Origin: a virus
Length of the DNA stretch: 36,061 bases
IMG/VR virus record: IMGVR_UViG_3300034759_000105
Location: 1 to 36,061 of that record
Direction: 5' to 3' (one strand)
Shown: piece by piece, positions 1 to 8,131 of the stretch
Position numbering within the stretch: position 1 is the stretch's first letter
How the letters are laid out: the number at the start of each line of letters is the position of its first letter
Program-made: the position numbers and the translations under genes
The notes under the pieces: model-generated
The model's database searches: none
What the model was told of the DNA's origin: nothing
The model's input: the letters and a program-made list of their open reading frames with translations, nothing else

Positions 1-1
1 A

Positions 2-370
2 GGTTTCTTTTATGATAGTATAATAGGCGGCTATAGAAGTAAAGATACCGGTGTTTGGTATATAATTAGAGATGGAAAAAGGGTTATTCCTAAGGAAGAG
101 TACTATGATACAAACTCGATATATTTATCGCCTGAATTGTTCTATATCGAATATAGGCCAGTTGAATATTATACCATTGACCACTATGAAAATGTGGAAG
201 TAAAGGAAGGGGATACGCTAATTAGGATTGCCCATAGATATTATCCATTGGGTTCTCGGCTCGATGAAAAATCTTACTTAGACGAAATAGCAAGAATTAA
301 CAACATACAAGATACTAATTCCATAAAAATAGGCGATATATTAAAGATTCCAATTTATAAAGAAAAATAG
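2..370 (+). CDS. LysM-domain protein, 5' end cut off by the window
   Basis: The reading frame is open from base 2 to the stop at 370, so the gene begins outside the window; about 122 residues are visible. The last 50 or so residues form a LysM domain: a VKEGDTLIRIAHRYY opening, an ARINNI centre and an IKIGDILKIP close. LysM binds the glycan strands of peptidoglycan, so the protein is probably extracellular or wall associated. The N-terminal part is rich in Tyr and I cannot place it. A TTG at 137 is not a needed start because the frame is open upstream. It lies on the opposite strand to the phage late genes and ends at a strong terminator, so I infer it is host DNA flanking the prophage. It could instead be the last phage gene. 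Confidence 0.7.
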   Translation, partial: GFFYDSIIGGYRSKDTGVWYIIRDGKRVIPKEEYYDTNSIYLSPELFYIEYRPVEYYTIDHYENVEVKEGDTLIRIAHRYYPLGSRLDEKSYLDEIARINNIQDTNSIKIGDILKIPIYKEK

Positions 371-410
371 AGAGCTGCGGAGACGATAAATCTCCGCAGC
401 TTATTTCTTA
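371..410. terminator. Bidirectional intrinsic terminator
   Basis: A perfect 10-bp stem (GCTGCGGAGA at 374-383 pairing with TCTCCGCAGC at 391-400) has a 7-nt loop. T-rich sequence follows on the plus side (ttatttctt) and on the minus side (ctctattttt). It sits between the convergent LysM gene and the SH3 gene and probably ends both transcripts, including the phage late operon. Confidence 0.85.
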
Positions 411-1106
411 CATTGGCCCTACCCAGCTACCAGATCTAAGCTCATACAGAAGAAAATATCTATTGGTCATATCATAATTAGATGGTATATTCGTCCCGGG
501 TTTACAAGCTTTTATTGTAAATGGATAATCTGGCTTTGTATCTCCGGGGTCATTCCCATTGCATCCCCAATACGCCCAGGCAACTGGATTACCTATATCA
601 GAGCGTATAGCCATCCTCTCTGGATAATTTGTACCGCAGTTGAAACATCTTACCCAAGCATCAACTGTATCCCATACCAGATGGAAACCAGATTGGCCGT
701 AATAGGATTTTCCAACAGTAGACCATCCAATCAAATCCCCTGCATCGTTATACTCCATTGTAGAATACCTATCGAACACTAATGTGGAACCCATCAAGAC
801 TAGATTGGGAAATATTACGGGCCAGCCTAAAATAAGCAAATAAAAATCTTTATAACCAAATGTTTCTTGACAGGCAGCATATCCTGCTTTAAATGCTTTT
901 GCAGAAAAATCAAAATATTTTACTCTCCACCATTTATATCCATTAGCATATCCTGCATCACTTAGATACATCATAACAGTACCTTTTGGTACCGTATAAA
1001 CTATAGAAGCATTCGTAGATGCTTGGCTACGAATATTCAAGCTATTAGGATAACTAACTATAAATGGATAATTACCTTTTGGAGCATAATCTGTAAAATT
1101 GCTCAT
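408..1106 (-). CDS. SH3-like (SH3b) domain protein at the end of the lysis module
   Basis: This is a 232-residue protein with no signal peptide. Residues about 15-75 look like a bacterial SH3 domain: an SLNIRSQAS motif, then a VPKGTVM turn and a YKWWRVKYF strand. Such domains bind peptidoglycan cross-bridges in endolysins and wall proteins. The rest is rich in aromatic residues and Cys-Gly (FNCGTNYPE, WGCNGNDPGD), and I recognise no catalytic domain. Its ATG overlaps the stop of the preceding small gene by 4 nt (ATGA), indicating translational coupling. As the last gene of the late operon it may be a lysis accessory protein or a lysogenic-conversion product; which one is inference. Confidence 0.6.
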   Translation of the reverse strand: MSNFTDYAPKGNYPFIVSYPNSLNIRSQASTNASIVYTVPKGTVMMYLSDAGYANGYKWWRVKYFDFSAKAFKAGYAACQETFGYKDFYLLILGWPVIFPNLVLMGSTLVFDRYSTMEYNDAGDLIGWSTVGKSYYGQSGFHLVWDTVDAWVRCFNCGTNYPERMAIRSDIGNPVAWAYWGCNGNDPGDTKPDYPFTIKACKPGTNIPSNYDMTNRYFLLYELRSGSWVGPM

Positions 1107-1267
1107 TTTCTTTCAACCCCTTTGTTCTCTGCAATTTGCAGCAAAATTTTTTGTTCTTTGGTAAGCTCATCATATAATGTCATTTTTCCCGCACATCCTT
1201 CATTTTTAGTTGTGCTATTACCTGATCCTTTAAATTGTTCCCCTGCTAAATATTCTTTGTCAAACAT
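1103..1267 (-). CDS. Small hypothetical protein, 54 aa
   Basis: The ATG at 1267 is preceded by a GGAAAGGAAGG ribosome site. A longer upstream-extended reading lacks one, so I take the short form. The product begins MFDKEYLAGEQF, has a Gly/Ser/Thr-rich stretch, a single Cys and a helical, charged C-terminus (LTKEQKILLQIAENKG). I recognise no family. It lies between the holin and the SH3 gene and overlaps the latter by 4 nt, so it is part of the lysis end of the late operon. Confidence 0.55.
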   Translation of the reverse strand: MFDKEYLAGEQFKGSGNSTTKNEGCAGKMTLYDELTKEQKILLQIAENKGVERK

Positions 1268-1286
1268 AATAATTACCTTCCTTTCC

Positions 1287-1553
1287 TTAATTCTCACTTT
1301 GTTCGCTTTTAACCATCTTCGCAACCTGCTTGCCCGTATCAAACAGGCCACAAGCCGTCAAACCCGCCCCTATGCCAAGCAGCACTTTCATAGACACATC
1401 CGTTTCTACAACAAAAAAGCTCCCGATAACACCGAGAGCCATTGCGATGAACGGTATATACTTGGCTGGAACGCCCACAGCTTTTATTGCCTCACTGATA
1501 CCTACTATAATGGGTATTAGCAGGGTATCCAGCACATCAAATCCAAAGCCCAT
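1287..1553 (-). CDS. Phage holin
   Basis: This 88-residue protein has two or three hydrophobic stretches (LLIPIIVGISEAIKAVG at about 10-27, YIPFIAMALGVIGSFFVV at about 32-49, VLLGIGAGLTACGLF at about 57-71) and a charged, Lys-rich C-terminus (QVAKMVKSEQSEN). This is the usual plan of small Firmicute phage holins. Holins form the inner-membrane hole that lets the endolysin reach the wall. The ATG has a perfect AAAGGAGGTGAT site. It follows the amidase gene across a hairpin terminator, so holin level may depend on read-through. Confidence 0.8.
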   Translation of the reverse strand: MGFGFDVLDTLLIPIIVGISEAIKAVGVPAKYIPFIAMALGVIGSFFVVETDVSMKVLLGIGAGLTACGLFDTGKQVAKMVKSEQSEN

Positions 1554-1574
1554 ACTATCACCTCCTTTTATGGC

Positions 1575-1614
1575 ATAAAAATAAGCTGTTCCGATGTTTC
1601 AACGGAAACAGCTT
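1575..1614 (-). terminator. Hairpin terminator or attenuator between amidase and holin
   Basis: On the minus strand an 11-bp stem with one bulged base (AAGCTGTTTCCG with CGGAACAGCTT, 1583-1614) is followed by ATTTTTATGCC. It begins within the amidase stop codon. The same tail (TATTTTTATGCC) follows a second hairpin near 17155. It probably reduces transcription into the holin, 54-aa and SH3 genes. Confidence 0.65.
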
Positions 1615-2318
1615 TATTTTTCTTCTGTTAGTATCCATGCTTCAAACCCTGCTTTCTTAAGACGCTTGAGCTGGGCCTCTGCATTAGCCCTGTCGCTGAA
1701 ACTTCCTGCTACTACCCTGTATAAGCAGCCATCACTTTTGGTAGATTTATCTGGCTGTTCAGGCTTAGATGGAATGTTAATTTGTACATTTATCACTTTG
1801 CCAATACCTTTAGCTATCGCCAGTGCACATTTATTCTGAAACTCTGCCGATGCAAGCAGCTTCTCTTCATTCGGATTGGATATAAACGCTAGCTCGGTTA
1901 ATGCTGCTGGCATATTGGTTTCGCGCAAAACGTAGAAGTTTCCTTCTTTTACTCCCCGGTCCGTTAGACCGATAGCAGCTATAAGCTCATCTTGGATCGC
2001 TTTGGCCAAGATTTCTCCTTTCCCACCGCGTTTATAACAATAGGTTTCGGTTCCACATGCGGTTGGAGAGGTAAAAGCATTGCAGTGAAGTGATACAAAA
2101 TAGTCTGCACCAAATGAGTTAGCTATTTTAGCTCTATCCTTTAATTCGACATATACATCCGATGTTCTGGTCATCTTCACTGGAATACTTGCACTTTGCA
2201 AGTATTCCGCAACCTTTTTGGCCACCGTTAATGCTACGTCTTTCTCTCTCAGCCCAGATGGCCCCACAGCTCCCGGGTCCTTGCCCCCGTGGCCTGGGTC
2301 AATCGCTATTTTTACCAT
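1614..2318 (-). CDS. N-acetylmuramoyl-L-alanine amidase (Amidase_3) with C-terminal SPOR domain; endolysin
   Basis: This endolysin cleaves the bond between N-acetylmuramic acid and L-alanine in peptidoglycan. The 234 residues hold an Amidase_3 domain (1-177) with the expected zinc ligands His10 (DPGHGG), Glu25 (LREKD) and His78 (SLHCN), and the catalytic Glu142 (LTELAFISN). After a Pro/Lys linker (180-196), residues 199-230 (LYRVVAGSFSDRANAEAQL) form a SPOR domain, which binds denuded glycan. There is no signal peptide, so export depends on a holin. The ATG has a GAGGTGATGAT site and lies 4 bp after the XhlA-like gene. This arrangement is common in clostridial prophages. Confidence 0.92.
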   Translation of the reverse strand: MVKIAIDPGHGGKDPGAVGPSGLREKDVALTVAKKVAEYLQSASIPVKMTRTSDVYVELKDRAKIANSFGADYFVSLHCNAFTSPTACGTETYCYKRGGKGEILAKAIQDELIAAIGLTDRGVKEGNFYVLRETNMPAALTELAFISNPNEEKLLASAEFQNKCALAIAKGIGKVINVQINIPSKPEQPDKSTKSDGCLYRVVAGSFSDRANAEAQLKRLKKAGFEAWILTEEK

Positions 2319-2322
2319 ATCA

Positions 2323-2571
2323 TCACCTCAGAATAAAATTCAAAGCCGTGAATAGTAGGCCCATGCCAGCTATAGCTACTGGCACTATCCACATCAGCGT
2401 GTTTATCTTACCGGATGTGTCCTCAACTTTTTGGCGCAGGCCATTATAGTCCCTAATTATTGCCCTCGTTTCGGCCATCTCTTGCCTCAGTTTATACATT
2501 TCGCTCTCGATGTTTTGAAACATCTCATACAGTTCCTTGTTGTTATACCACTCCTGATTATCGCCCATCAT
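2323..2571 (-). CDS. XhlA-like haemolysin/holin-associated membrane protein
   Basis: This 82-residue protein has an N-terminal coiled coil (residues 12-58, heptad-like LYEMFQNIESEMYKLRQEM) and one C-terminal transmembrane helix (60-80, MWIVPVAIAGMGLLFTALNF). This is the plan of the XhlA/BhlA family, which works with a holin and an endolysin in host lysis (known from Bacillus PBSX). It is the first gene of the lysis block, directly after the tail genes and before the amidase. Confidence 0.75.
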   Translation of the reverse strand: MMGDNQEWYNNKELYEMFQNIESEMYKLRQEMAETRAIIRDYNGLRQKVEDTSGKINTLMWIVPVAIAGMGLLFTALNFILR

Positions 2572-2584
2572 GTCATTCCTTCCT

Positions 2585-5035
2585 TCATATCATTGGCGGC
2601 AGGTACTTGTATACAGCCGGATCCTGCTGTCCCAATGCCCATACGCCTATGCCCTGCAAACGCCATTCAAACTCCGCTCTGTCCATCCAATACTGGTAAT
2701 GGTTCACGTCCGAATAATAAGCTATGCTGGCCCCATCGGCATCGCACAGATAAAGCCTGCTTGCCCATATGCCTATGTCATCGGCTTTTACTGTTACCGC
2801 TAAATCAGAGCTTGCTGTAAAAATATTTGAGTGCAAGTAGTCCCAGTCCATGGATATAGTTTCGCTGCGCGTGTCAGCTTCTTCTGTTCCTGCCGGCACT
2901 CGTATATAGCCCCAAACAGGGTCCCAATCAACGCCCACTCGTGTAAGCCTTCCTAGCTGCTGAATACCTGCCGGCGTTGTGACCGTTATGGCTTCCTGCG
3001 GATACATCCAGTACGCATCTCCGGAGGCCAGCAATGTACAATCTATAGTGGCGTTTGTAGTATATAGCCCGAATTGATTGCTACCCGCAACAGATGCCGT
3101 GATAATCAAACTTGTATTGAGCCATACCTTGCACTCGCTGCCACGCACTCTAACACGCAGGGTATTGCTTCCGGCTGTATTTGCATTGGCTGTAGCTACT
3201 TGTGATCCATTCGCATATAGGACCACCTTTCCGTTTTGCAAACCCACTTTGTTGTTGCCGAATATGATGCCGGCCTCTTGACCCGTAAACGAAAAGGTAG
3301 CCCACACAGCCATGTCCTCAAACGAGCTGTAATTGAGCAGGCATTGTGCTGTAGCGGTCATCGTCTGTTTTAAGTGGCTTGCAAGCCCAGCCGTGCCCTG
3401 GACTATCCACGTTCCGCCGGTTGTGGTGTAGTAGTTGTTAAACAGTGCACTGTTCCACCCTCCTCCTTCCTCCGGCGCATATGATCTGAAATCGTCATTC
3501 CATATAGAGGCATACTCCGGCGTTCTGCGCAGCACCTCCAGCGTGAGCCTGTATCCGTCAGCCGCTTGGACTTCTTGGCCGTTTATGTCCAGATAAGTTT
3601 GAGGCGTGAGCGCCCATTGTGCCTGCCCCGCATCCATTGTGAATGTAAATGACTGGCATATGTTAAATCCATGGAACTGTACTCCATATGCTGTGCTTCC
3701 GCCTTCAAAGCGTATTGTGTGGTTTCCTGCCGAAAGTGAAACGGCCGCCAGCTTCACCCAATGCACGGTTCTCGCTAACGGATACCATTGATTAGGCTGT
3801 GAAACGCTGTAACTTGAACCATCTATGGATATGGTTATATGGTCTTTATCAAACCATGGATAGTTTATCCTGACAGCAATATCGTACGTCCCACTCGTTG
3901 GCACGTTCACACGGTACTCGGCCCAACCCTCTTCTTCATATTCTTCCGAGCCTTCTTCGAGCGGCCTCGGTCGACGTGATGATATATACCCAGCTCCTTG
4001 CGTCAGCGCTCCACCGTGGTCATCGTACTCATCGCCAGCTCTGCTTGCGACACTCCCAATAAATGACGGCACTTGTGTTTTGTGATATGCGGTCATGAAA
4101 GTCCTGCCGCCATAATCGCTCTGGATAAGCGGACTGGCGCTATTGGTTCTGTCCTCCGCTATCTGCATATCGTATATATGAAGCAGCATATATGGGCACA
4201 TATTGTCCTCGTCCCACAGAGCAGCCCACGGTATCAGCGGCTGTGGTGGTCCATCGTCGGTATGGTTGAAATGCCCAAGCATCCACTCGACAGCGGCCGT
4301 ATACAGCCACGAAGTACCTCTGTACCCAGTTGCAGGATGGTCTATCTGCCACCTGTAGCCATAGCCAGGCAGGCCCATATATATCTTTGCAGGAGGGATA
4401 ACCGTTACAGCGTAATTATACACATCTTCCAGCCATCCTCTTGGCGATATAGGCCCCGGTGCGCTCCCTGCCCAAGCATAGCCGTAACTCATAATGGTGC
4501 AGCTGTCGAATATTTGCCCAAGCTGCTGATAATCGCACCAATATTCACCACCCAACGACTGCCTGGGCCCGGTTAAACCCGGCAGATCTGCGTGGAGCAG
4601 CTTACCTCTTGCGTGAACCGCATTTGCTATGCGCTGGAATAACGCCACCGCTTTGGACGTGTTCGCTGAACTGCCGCCCCGCTCCAGGTCTATGTCAATG
4701 CCCGTTGCAAACGGATATTGGTTTATGAGCCTCTGTATCTCTGATATAAATGTGTCCTGAGCACCCCCTGCGTTATCCAGCAGGTCTTGAAAGGCGCTCT
4801 CATAGCCATCATTTCTCACGCACAGATACCACTTGATGTGCGGCCATTTGTTAACCATCTCCATCTCGGCGCTCGGTATGCTTCCGGTTATGGTTCCGTC
4901 CGTGTGCGTACCATTGATATAGTTGACATGGAAATCGAATAGCGACACCATGTAGAATTTGTCGCCATAATCATTTAACTCTTGATACATTCTCGATGAC
5001 TTGGAATAGGTCCATGACATGTACCGTCTCACCAT
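2585..5035 (-). CDS. Tail protein with GH18 hydrolase domain and carbohydrate-binding modules
   Basis: I take the ATG at 5035 (816 aa). It has an AAGGTG site and overlaps the previous stop as ATGGTGA; the alternative GTG at 5059 is weaker. Residues about 1-300 are a GH18 (chitinase-like) barrel: VSLFDFHVNY strand, catalytic signature GIDIDLE with Glu118 as the expected acid/base, then TIMSYGYAW and YMGLPGYGY. The first Asp of the usual DxxDxDxE motif is Thr111. After the barrel come a CBM6-like jelly roll (about 315-460, with YRVNVPTSGTYDIAVRINYP) and a laminin-G/concanavalin-like domain (about 530-670). It is probably a tail-tip hydrolase or receptor-binding protein acting on host wall glycans. 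The exact substrate is not shown. Confidence 0.75.
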   Translation of the reverse strand: MVRRYMSWTYSKSSRMYQELNDYGDKFYMVSLFDFHVNYINGTHTDGTITGSIPSAEMEMVNKWPHIKWYLCVRNDGYESAFQDLLDNAGGAQDTFISEIQRLINQYPFATGIDIDLERGGSSANTSKAVALFQRIANAVHARGKLLHADLPGLTGPRQSLGGEYWCDYQQLGQIFDSCTIMSYGYAWAGSAPGPISPRGWLEDVYNYAVTVIPPAKIYMGLPGYGYRWQIDHPATGYRGTSWLYTAAVEWMLGHFNHTDDGPPQPLIPWAALWDEDNMCPYMLLHIYDMQIAEDRTNSASPLIQSDYGGRTFMTAYHKTQVPSFIGSVASRAGDEYDDHGGALTQGAGYISSRRPRPLEEGSEEYEEEGWAEYRVNVPTSGTYDIAVRINYPWFDKDHITISIDGSSYSVSQPNQWYPLARTVHWVKLAAVSLSAGNHTIRFEGGSTAYGVQFHGFNICQSFTFTMDAGQAQWALTPQTYLDINGQEVQAADGYRLTLEVLRRTPEYASIWNDDFRSYAPEEGGGWNSALFNNYYTTTGGTWIVQGTAGLASHLKQTMTATAQCLLNYSSFEDMAVWATFSFTGQEAGIIFGNNKVGLQNGKVVLYANGSQVATANANTAGSNTLRVRVRGSECKVWLNTSLIITASVAGSNQFGLYTTNATIDCTLLASGDAYWMYPQEAITVTTPAGIQQLGRLTRVGVDWDPVWGYIRVPAGTEEADTRSETISMDWDYLHSNIFTASSDLAVTVKADDIGIWASRLYLCDADGASIAYYSDVNHYQYWMDRAEFEWRLQGIGVWALGQQDPAVYKYLPPMI

Positions 5036-5622
5036 GTAACACCTTCTTTCACGTCCCACTCGGTAATCCGGAAAATAAACCGCGCTGCATCTCTGCCTGT
5101 CATGGTTATCCTGTACATAGCATCACCAGAAGGGCATGTCATTTGCGCCCCAATATAATCAGCAGGATTTGCAGACTGGCTATTCTTATTTACTTTATAC
5201 GTTCCAGCCTCTACGGATACTGTATCTCCTCTTGTTAATATACCAGTATATTTAAATGTTCTTGTTCTGTAATAAGTTTCTAACATGAACATTCCAGTGG
5301 TATTTTTCTGTATTGACGCCTCCCAATCTAAACCAGTAGTTGCGTTACCACGGTTAGGCACCAATATAACAGCTGAACCTCTTATAAGCGCATTAAAATG
5401 CTTTGGTGGTTCTATGTTACCACTGCTGTCTCTGCGTCGTTTTAACATTTCGCTTGTAGCCGGCACCCAACCTGTTAACAGCTTGCCTTCCTGTAACTGC
5501 ACGTCAGTTGCCCGAACCGTACCCGTACAGTCCTTTGCCACCAATTTTATCGTCAGTTTACTAAACCTTTTCTCAAACCCTTTATCTATTTTACTAATAT
5601 ACCGCAGATATTGATTAGCCAT
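5029..5622 (-). CDS. Tail protein of unknown role sharing a half-domain with its upstream neighbour
   Basis: This 197-residue protein starts with a beta-rich segment (KLTIKLVAKDCTGTVRATD, then LQEGKLLTGWVP). It closely matches residues 18-56 of the 63-aa neighbour (KITLKVVVRDAVGTVKITD, then LQGGSMATTWVG). Such segments are the C-terminal half of jelly-roll domains in clostridial phage tail proteins. The remainder (AVILVPNRGNATTGLDWEASIQ..., FKYTGILTRGDTVSVEAGTY) looks like a further beta domain without a name I can give. It overlaps both neighbours by a few bases and is likely a tail-tip component. Confidence 0.6.
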   Translation of the reverse strand: MANQYLRYISKIDKGFEKRFSKLTIKLVAKDCTGTVRATDVQLQEGKLLTGWVPATSEMLKRRRDSSGNIEPPKHFNALIRGSAVILVPNRGNATTGLDWEASIQKNTTGMFMLETYYRTRTFKYTGILTRGDTVSVEAGTYKVNKNSQSANPADYIGAQMTCPSGDAMYRITMTGRDAARFIFRITEWDVKEGVTW

Positions 5623-5806
5623 TATCGAATGACCACCTTATTTCGGAGGGATGCCCCACCCATGTAGTAGCCATGCTGCCGCCTTGGAGCATTATGTCAG
5701 TTATTTTTACTGTACCAACCGCATCTCTCACGACAACTTTGAGCGTTATCTTACATACTCTTGATACTCCTGCCTGCGGGTTGAATGTTTTAGCAAACTT
5801 CTGCAT
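5615..5806 (-). CDS. C-terminal half of a tail jelly-roll domain, separate or frameshifted from the gene upstream
   Basis: The 63 residues (MQKFAKTFNPQAGVSR, then a CKITLKVVVRDAVG strand, ending GHPSEIRWSFDNG) read as the missing end of the domain that breaks off at the C-terminus of the 5811-7190 protein. The two lie in different frames 4 bp apart. A single +1 slip at the GGG TGA of the upstream gene would give a continuous ...FIAIGDIMQKFAKTF.... The ORF also has its own ATG with an AGGGTGA site, so separate translation by reinitiation is possible. It could be a programmed frameshift, a natural split, or a sequencing error. Confidence 0.6.
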   Translation of the reverse strand: MQKFAKTFNPQAGVSRVCKITLKVVVRDAVGTVKITDIMLQGGSMATTWVGHPSEIRWSFDNG

Positions 5807-5810
5807 GATA

Positions 5811-7190
5811 TCACCCTATTGCTATGAATTGAGTTTCACTGGTGCCATCTTCGTATTCAACCGTTACCTCAAATCCTATGCGGCCATTATTCCCCATTTG
5901 CACATTATCCAGCTCTACCTGGGCAGATAATGTATATGCTTCACGATTGGCAACAGAAATGGTTTGAGATATCGATTTTTCAATACCTAGCTGCCCTTCT
6001 GCCACAAAAGCCGCTTTCCCTGAAACACCAGCCGTATTGTCTATAGTCCACCCTTGATTAATCCAATAACTAAAACCATCATCGCCTCGGCTGTTGAACA
6101 AAAGGTTAAACATAACTACATCTTCCATAGCCTGCTGAACAGCATCCGTTACAGATGCTGTACTCGTGCCACCAGTATACACCATTTGGTCAGATAAGGT
6201 TTTGAGTGCCGTATCCAGTTGAACCGATGAGTTATATGGTTCTAATACATTTATTGAGCGCTGGGCTACCCGCATTCTCTGTCGTAAACCAATTTCTTTG
6301 TCATAAACAATCACGACATCTCCCAAGGCCGGTATTTCTCCCCCAAGCAATACTACTTTGACCTCGTACGTAATAGCCGGCCATGATAGCTTGGCCAGTT
6401 GTTGCTCTGCCCATTGCTTCAGGTGATTGGGATTGGTGAACCGTTCATCCTTTACTGTTGCTGAACGTAATTGATGGGGTTTCCCTACTATATCATACCA
6501 ACTATAGTTCTCTATATATTCCTTGCCATCATTTACAGCTGCTACAGTCAGGCCACTTGCTCCATAAGGATATATACGCGTAATAATCCCGCGCGTATCC
6601 ACTATCCGTCTTGCTTCTGAAATGTTCTTTTTGTAGGCAAACAATATGCCGCTATCACGGCCTACTTGCTGCAACAAGTTAACTTTTCTGTTTATGCTGT
6701 CGAACTGAAGCTCGCCACCGTACACAAGCGGTATTTGGCGCAACGCTTCTAGCGGCGATATTGGCTCTGTAATGGAAAAGTATCTAGGTATTGTGATTTC
6801 CACTGTTCCTACAGACCAACCTGTTCCAGCCAATATAGTTTCCATAACAGGCGATGCCCCGGTATTTCTAAAAACCAGATTATTTAGTGGCTCTGGATCT
6901 CCCAGGTCATACCACAGCCCCTCGGCCGTTACTTTTGTAATAAGCTCGCCATCTTGAGCCCGTGCATCTTCTATAATCCTTATTGCAAACTCTCGACCCA
7001 TACATTGAATGTGGTTTTCACTATCTATATATGCTCTCTTATTATCATTAGCTGGTAGGCTGAATTCTAACGTTTCCTGTCCGTTGGTATCAGTTATAAG
7101 CTGGTCAGTTATGGTGGCGTCGAATACTTTTTCTAAAACAGCGACCGGTTCACCGCTGCTATCGACAACTATCGGATAGTTCTGCATCAT
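5811..7190 (-). CDS. Phage tail-associated protein (prophage endopeptidase tail / Tal-like)
   Basis: This 459-residue protein has the N-terminal pattern of phage minor structural/tail endopeptidase proteins: YPIVVDSSGEPVAVLEK, FSLPANDNKR, IDSENHIQCMGREFAIRII, then GIITRIYPYGASG and a KLSWPAITYEVKVV strand. These proteins form the hub below the distal tail ring and hold the receptor-binding parts. The last 100 residues (NLLFNSRGDDGFSYWINQGW...) begin a carbohydrate-binding jelly roll that stops abruptly at FIAIG and appears to continue in the next ORF in another frame. The start overlaps the previous stop (ATGA). Confidence 0.75.
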   Translation of the reverse strand: MMQNYPIVVDSSGEPVAVLEKVFDATITDQLITDTNGQETLEFSLPANDNKRAYIDSENHIQCMGREFAIRIIEDARAQDGELITKVTAEGLWYDLGDPEPLNNLVFRNTGASPVMETILAGTGWSVGTVEITIPRYFSITEPISPLEALRQIPLVYGGELQFDSINRKVNLLQQVGRDSGILFAYKKNISEARRIVDTRGIITRIYPYGASGLTVAAVNDGKEYIENYSWYDIVGKPHQLRSATVKDERFTNPNHLKQWAEQQLAKLSWPAITYEVKVVLLGGEIPALGDVVIVYDKEIGLRQRMRVAQRSINVLEPYNSSVQLDTALKTLSDQMVYTGGTSTASVTDAVQQAMEDVVMFNLLFNSRGDDGFSYWINQGWTIDNTAGVSGKAAFVAEGQLGIEKSISQTISVANREAYTLSAQVELDNVQMGNNGRIGFEVTVEYEDGTSETQFIAIG

Positions 7191-8131
7191 TCCTCAATCC
7201 CTATCGCCGTAATGCCAACGTCCACAGCAGAATTACAAGCAAAACCAAACGTATTCCCAACTAGCGACGTCATCAGTCCTTGCCCGTAATCAATCTCCCT
7301 GACATCCTGCGCCGGAAAACTCATATCAGCCGTAACACCAGTACCACCATCTTTTAACCATGCCCTAATCGGCGCTGTCGCATGATTACTGACAATAAGT
7401 TTCATCAACCTAATTCTTTTACCACTTGCCGGCGTCCAAAAAACCGTGGTAGCACCAGCAGTCGTTTTAATATCTTTTTTTACAACCTGCGTCGGCTCTC
7501 TCTTTCTCTGCCACGTGCTCCCGTTATAAATCAAATCAAAGGCAGCAACAGCCAACGCAGCCTGCTTTGTTTCTTCTACAACATCCTGATACGGAGGTGA
7601 AATGGCATCATTATTCGGATTTACGCACACCGGATGAAAACCGGTTATATCTTTTACATATACCTTCATCACAGGGTTATCGGAGGCATCCGCTTCACCT
7701 TCAATCAGAACCCGCAACCTCCCATCTGCATCAATAGCGATAGGCGCAAGCGTATAAAACGTAACCTGAACACCAGTTAGGTTAGCTGCTGATGTGGTAT
7801 GGCCCGCATCCGTGTATAACGGTATTGTGCCAGCTTTGCCATCAGCTTGGCCCGGATATAACGGGTTATTTGAACTATCCTTAGCGGTTATATCTGTCTC
7901 GTCTATTAACCGTTCTCTAGGTATACCTCCCCCATCTACGACCCAATCATGGGTTATGTCTATGATAGGCTTTTTGCTGGTAGTAAAAATACCGTTTGCG
8001 TCTGTATTTCCAGTCTCGGTTACCTGAACGGCCCCCCACAGTATTATATCTTGTGCATCAGCGCTATCCTGATAACCTACCACAGGTACATTGTTTGTAC
8101 TCGAATCCCTGCGCGTCTTAAAACCCGACAT
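7187..8131 (-). CDS. Phage tail/baseplate structural protein, unassigned
   Basis: I take the ATG at 8131 (314 aa). It has a GAGAGGTGG site and overlaps the Dit stop as TAATG; the GTG at 8140 has no proper spacing. The sequence is beta-rich and low in Cys, with a long N-terminal region (VPVVGYQDSADAQDIILWG, PIIDITHDWVVDGGG). The C-terminal part (FWTPASGKRIRLMKLIVSNHATAPIRAW) looks like a small beta-sandwich seen in virion surface or fibre proteins. Its position between Dit and the tail hub gene points to a tail-tip or upper-fibre component. I do not recognise a named family. Confidence 0.6.
   Translation of the reverse strand: MSGFKTRRDSSTNNVPVVGYQDSADAQDIILWGAVQVTETGNTDANGIFTTSKKPIIDITHDWVVDGGGIPRERLIDETDITAKDSSNNPLYPGQADGKAGTIPLYTDAGHTTSAANLTGVQVTFYTLAPIAIDADGRLRVLIEGEADASDNPVMKVYVKDITGFHPVCVNPNNDAISPPYQDVVEETKQAALAVAAFDLIYNGSTWQRKREPTQVVKKDIKTTAGATTVFWTPASGKRIRLMKLIVSNHATAPIRAWLKDGGTGVTADMSFPAQDVREIDYGQGLMTSLVGNTFGFACNSAVDVGITAIGIEE

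Noticed and set aside
374-400. GAGACGA near the left terminator as a possible attachment core matching the tRNA
   Set aside because: Only seven bases agree with the tRNA 3' half (GAGACGAAT) and they are part of the terminator stem and loop. Such a match is expected by chance.
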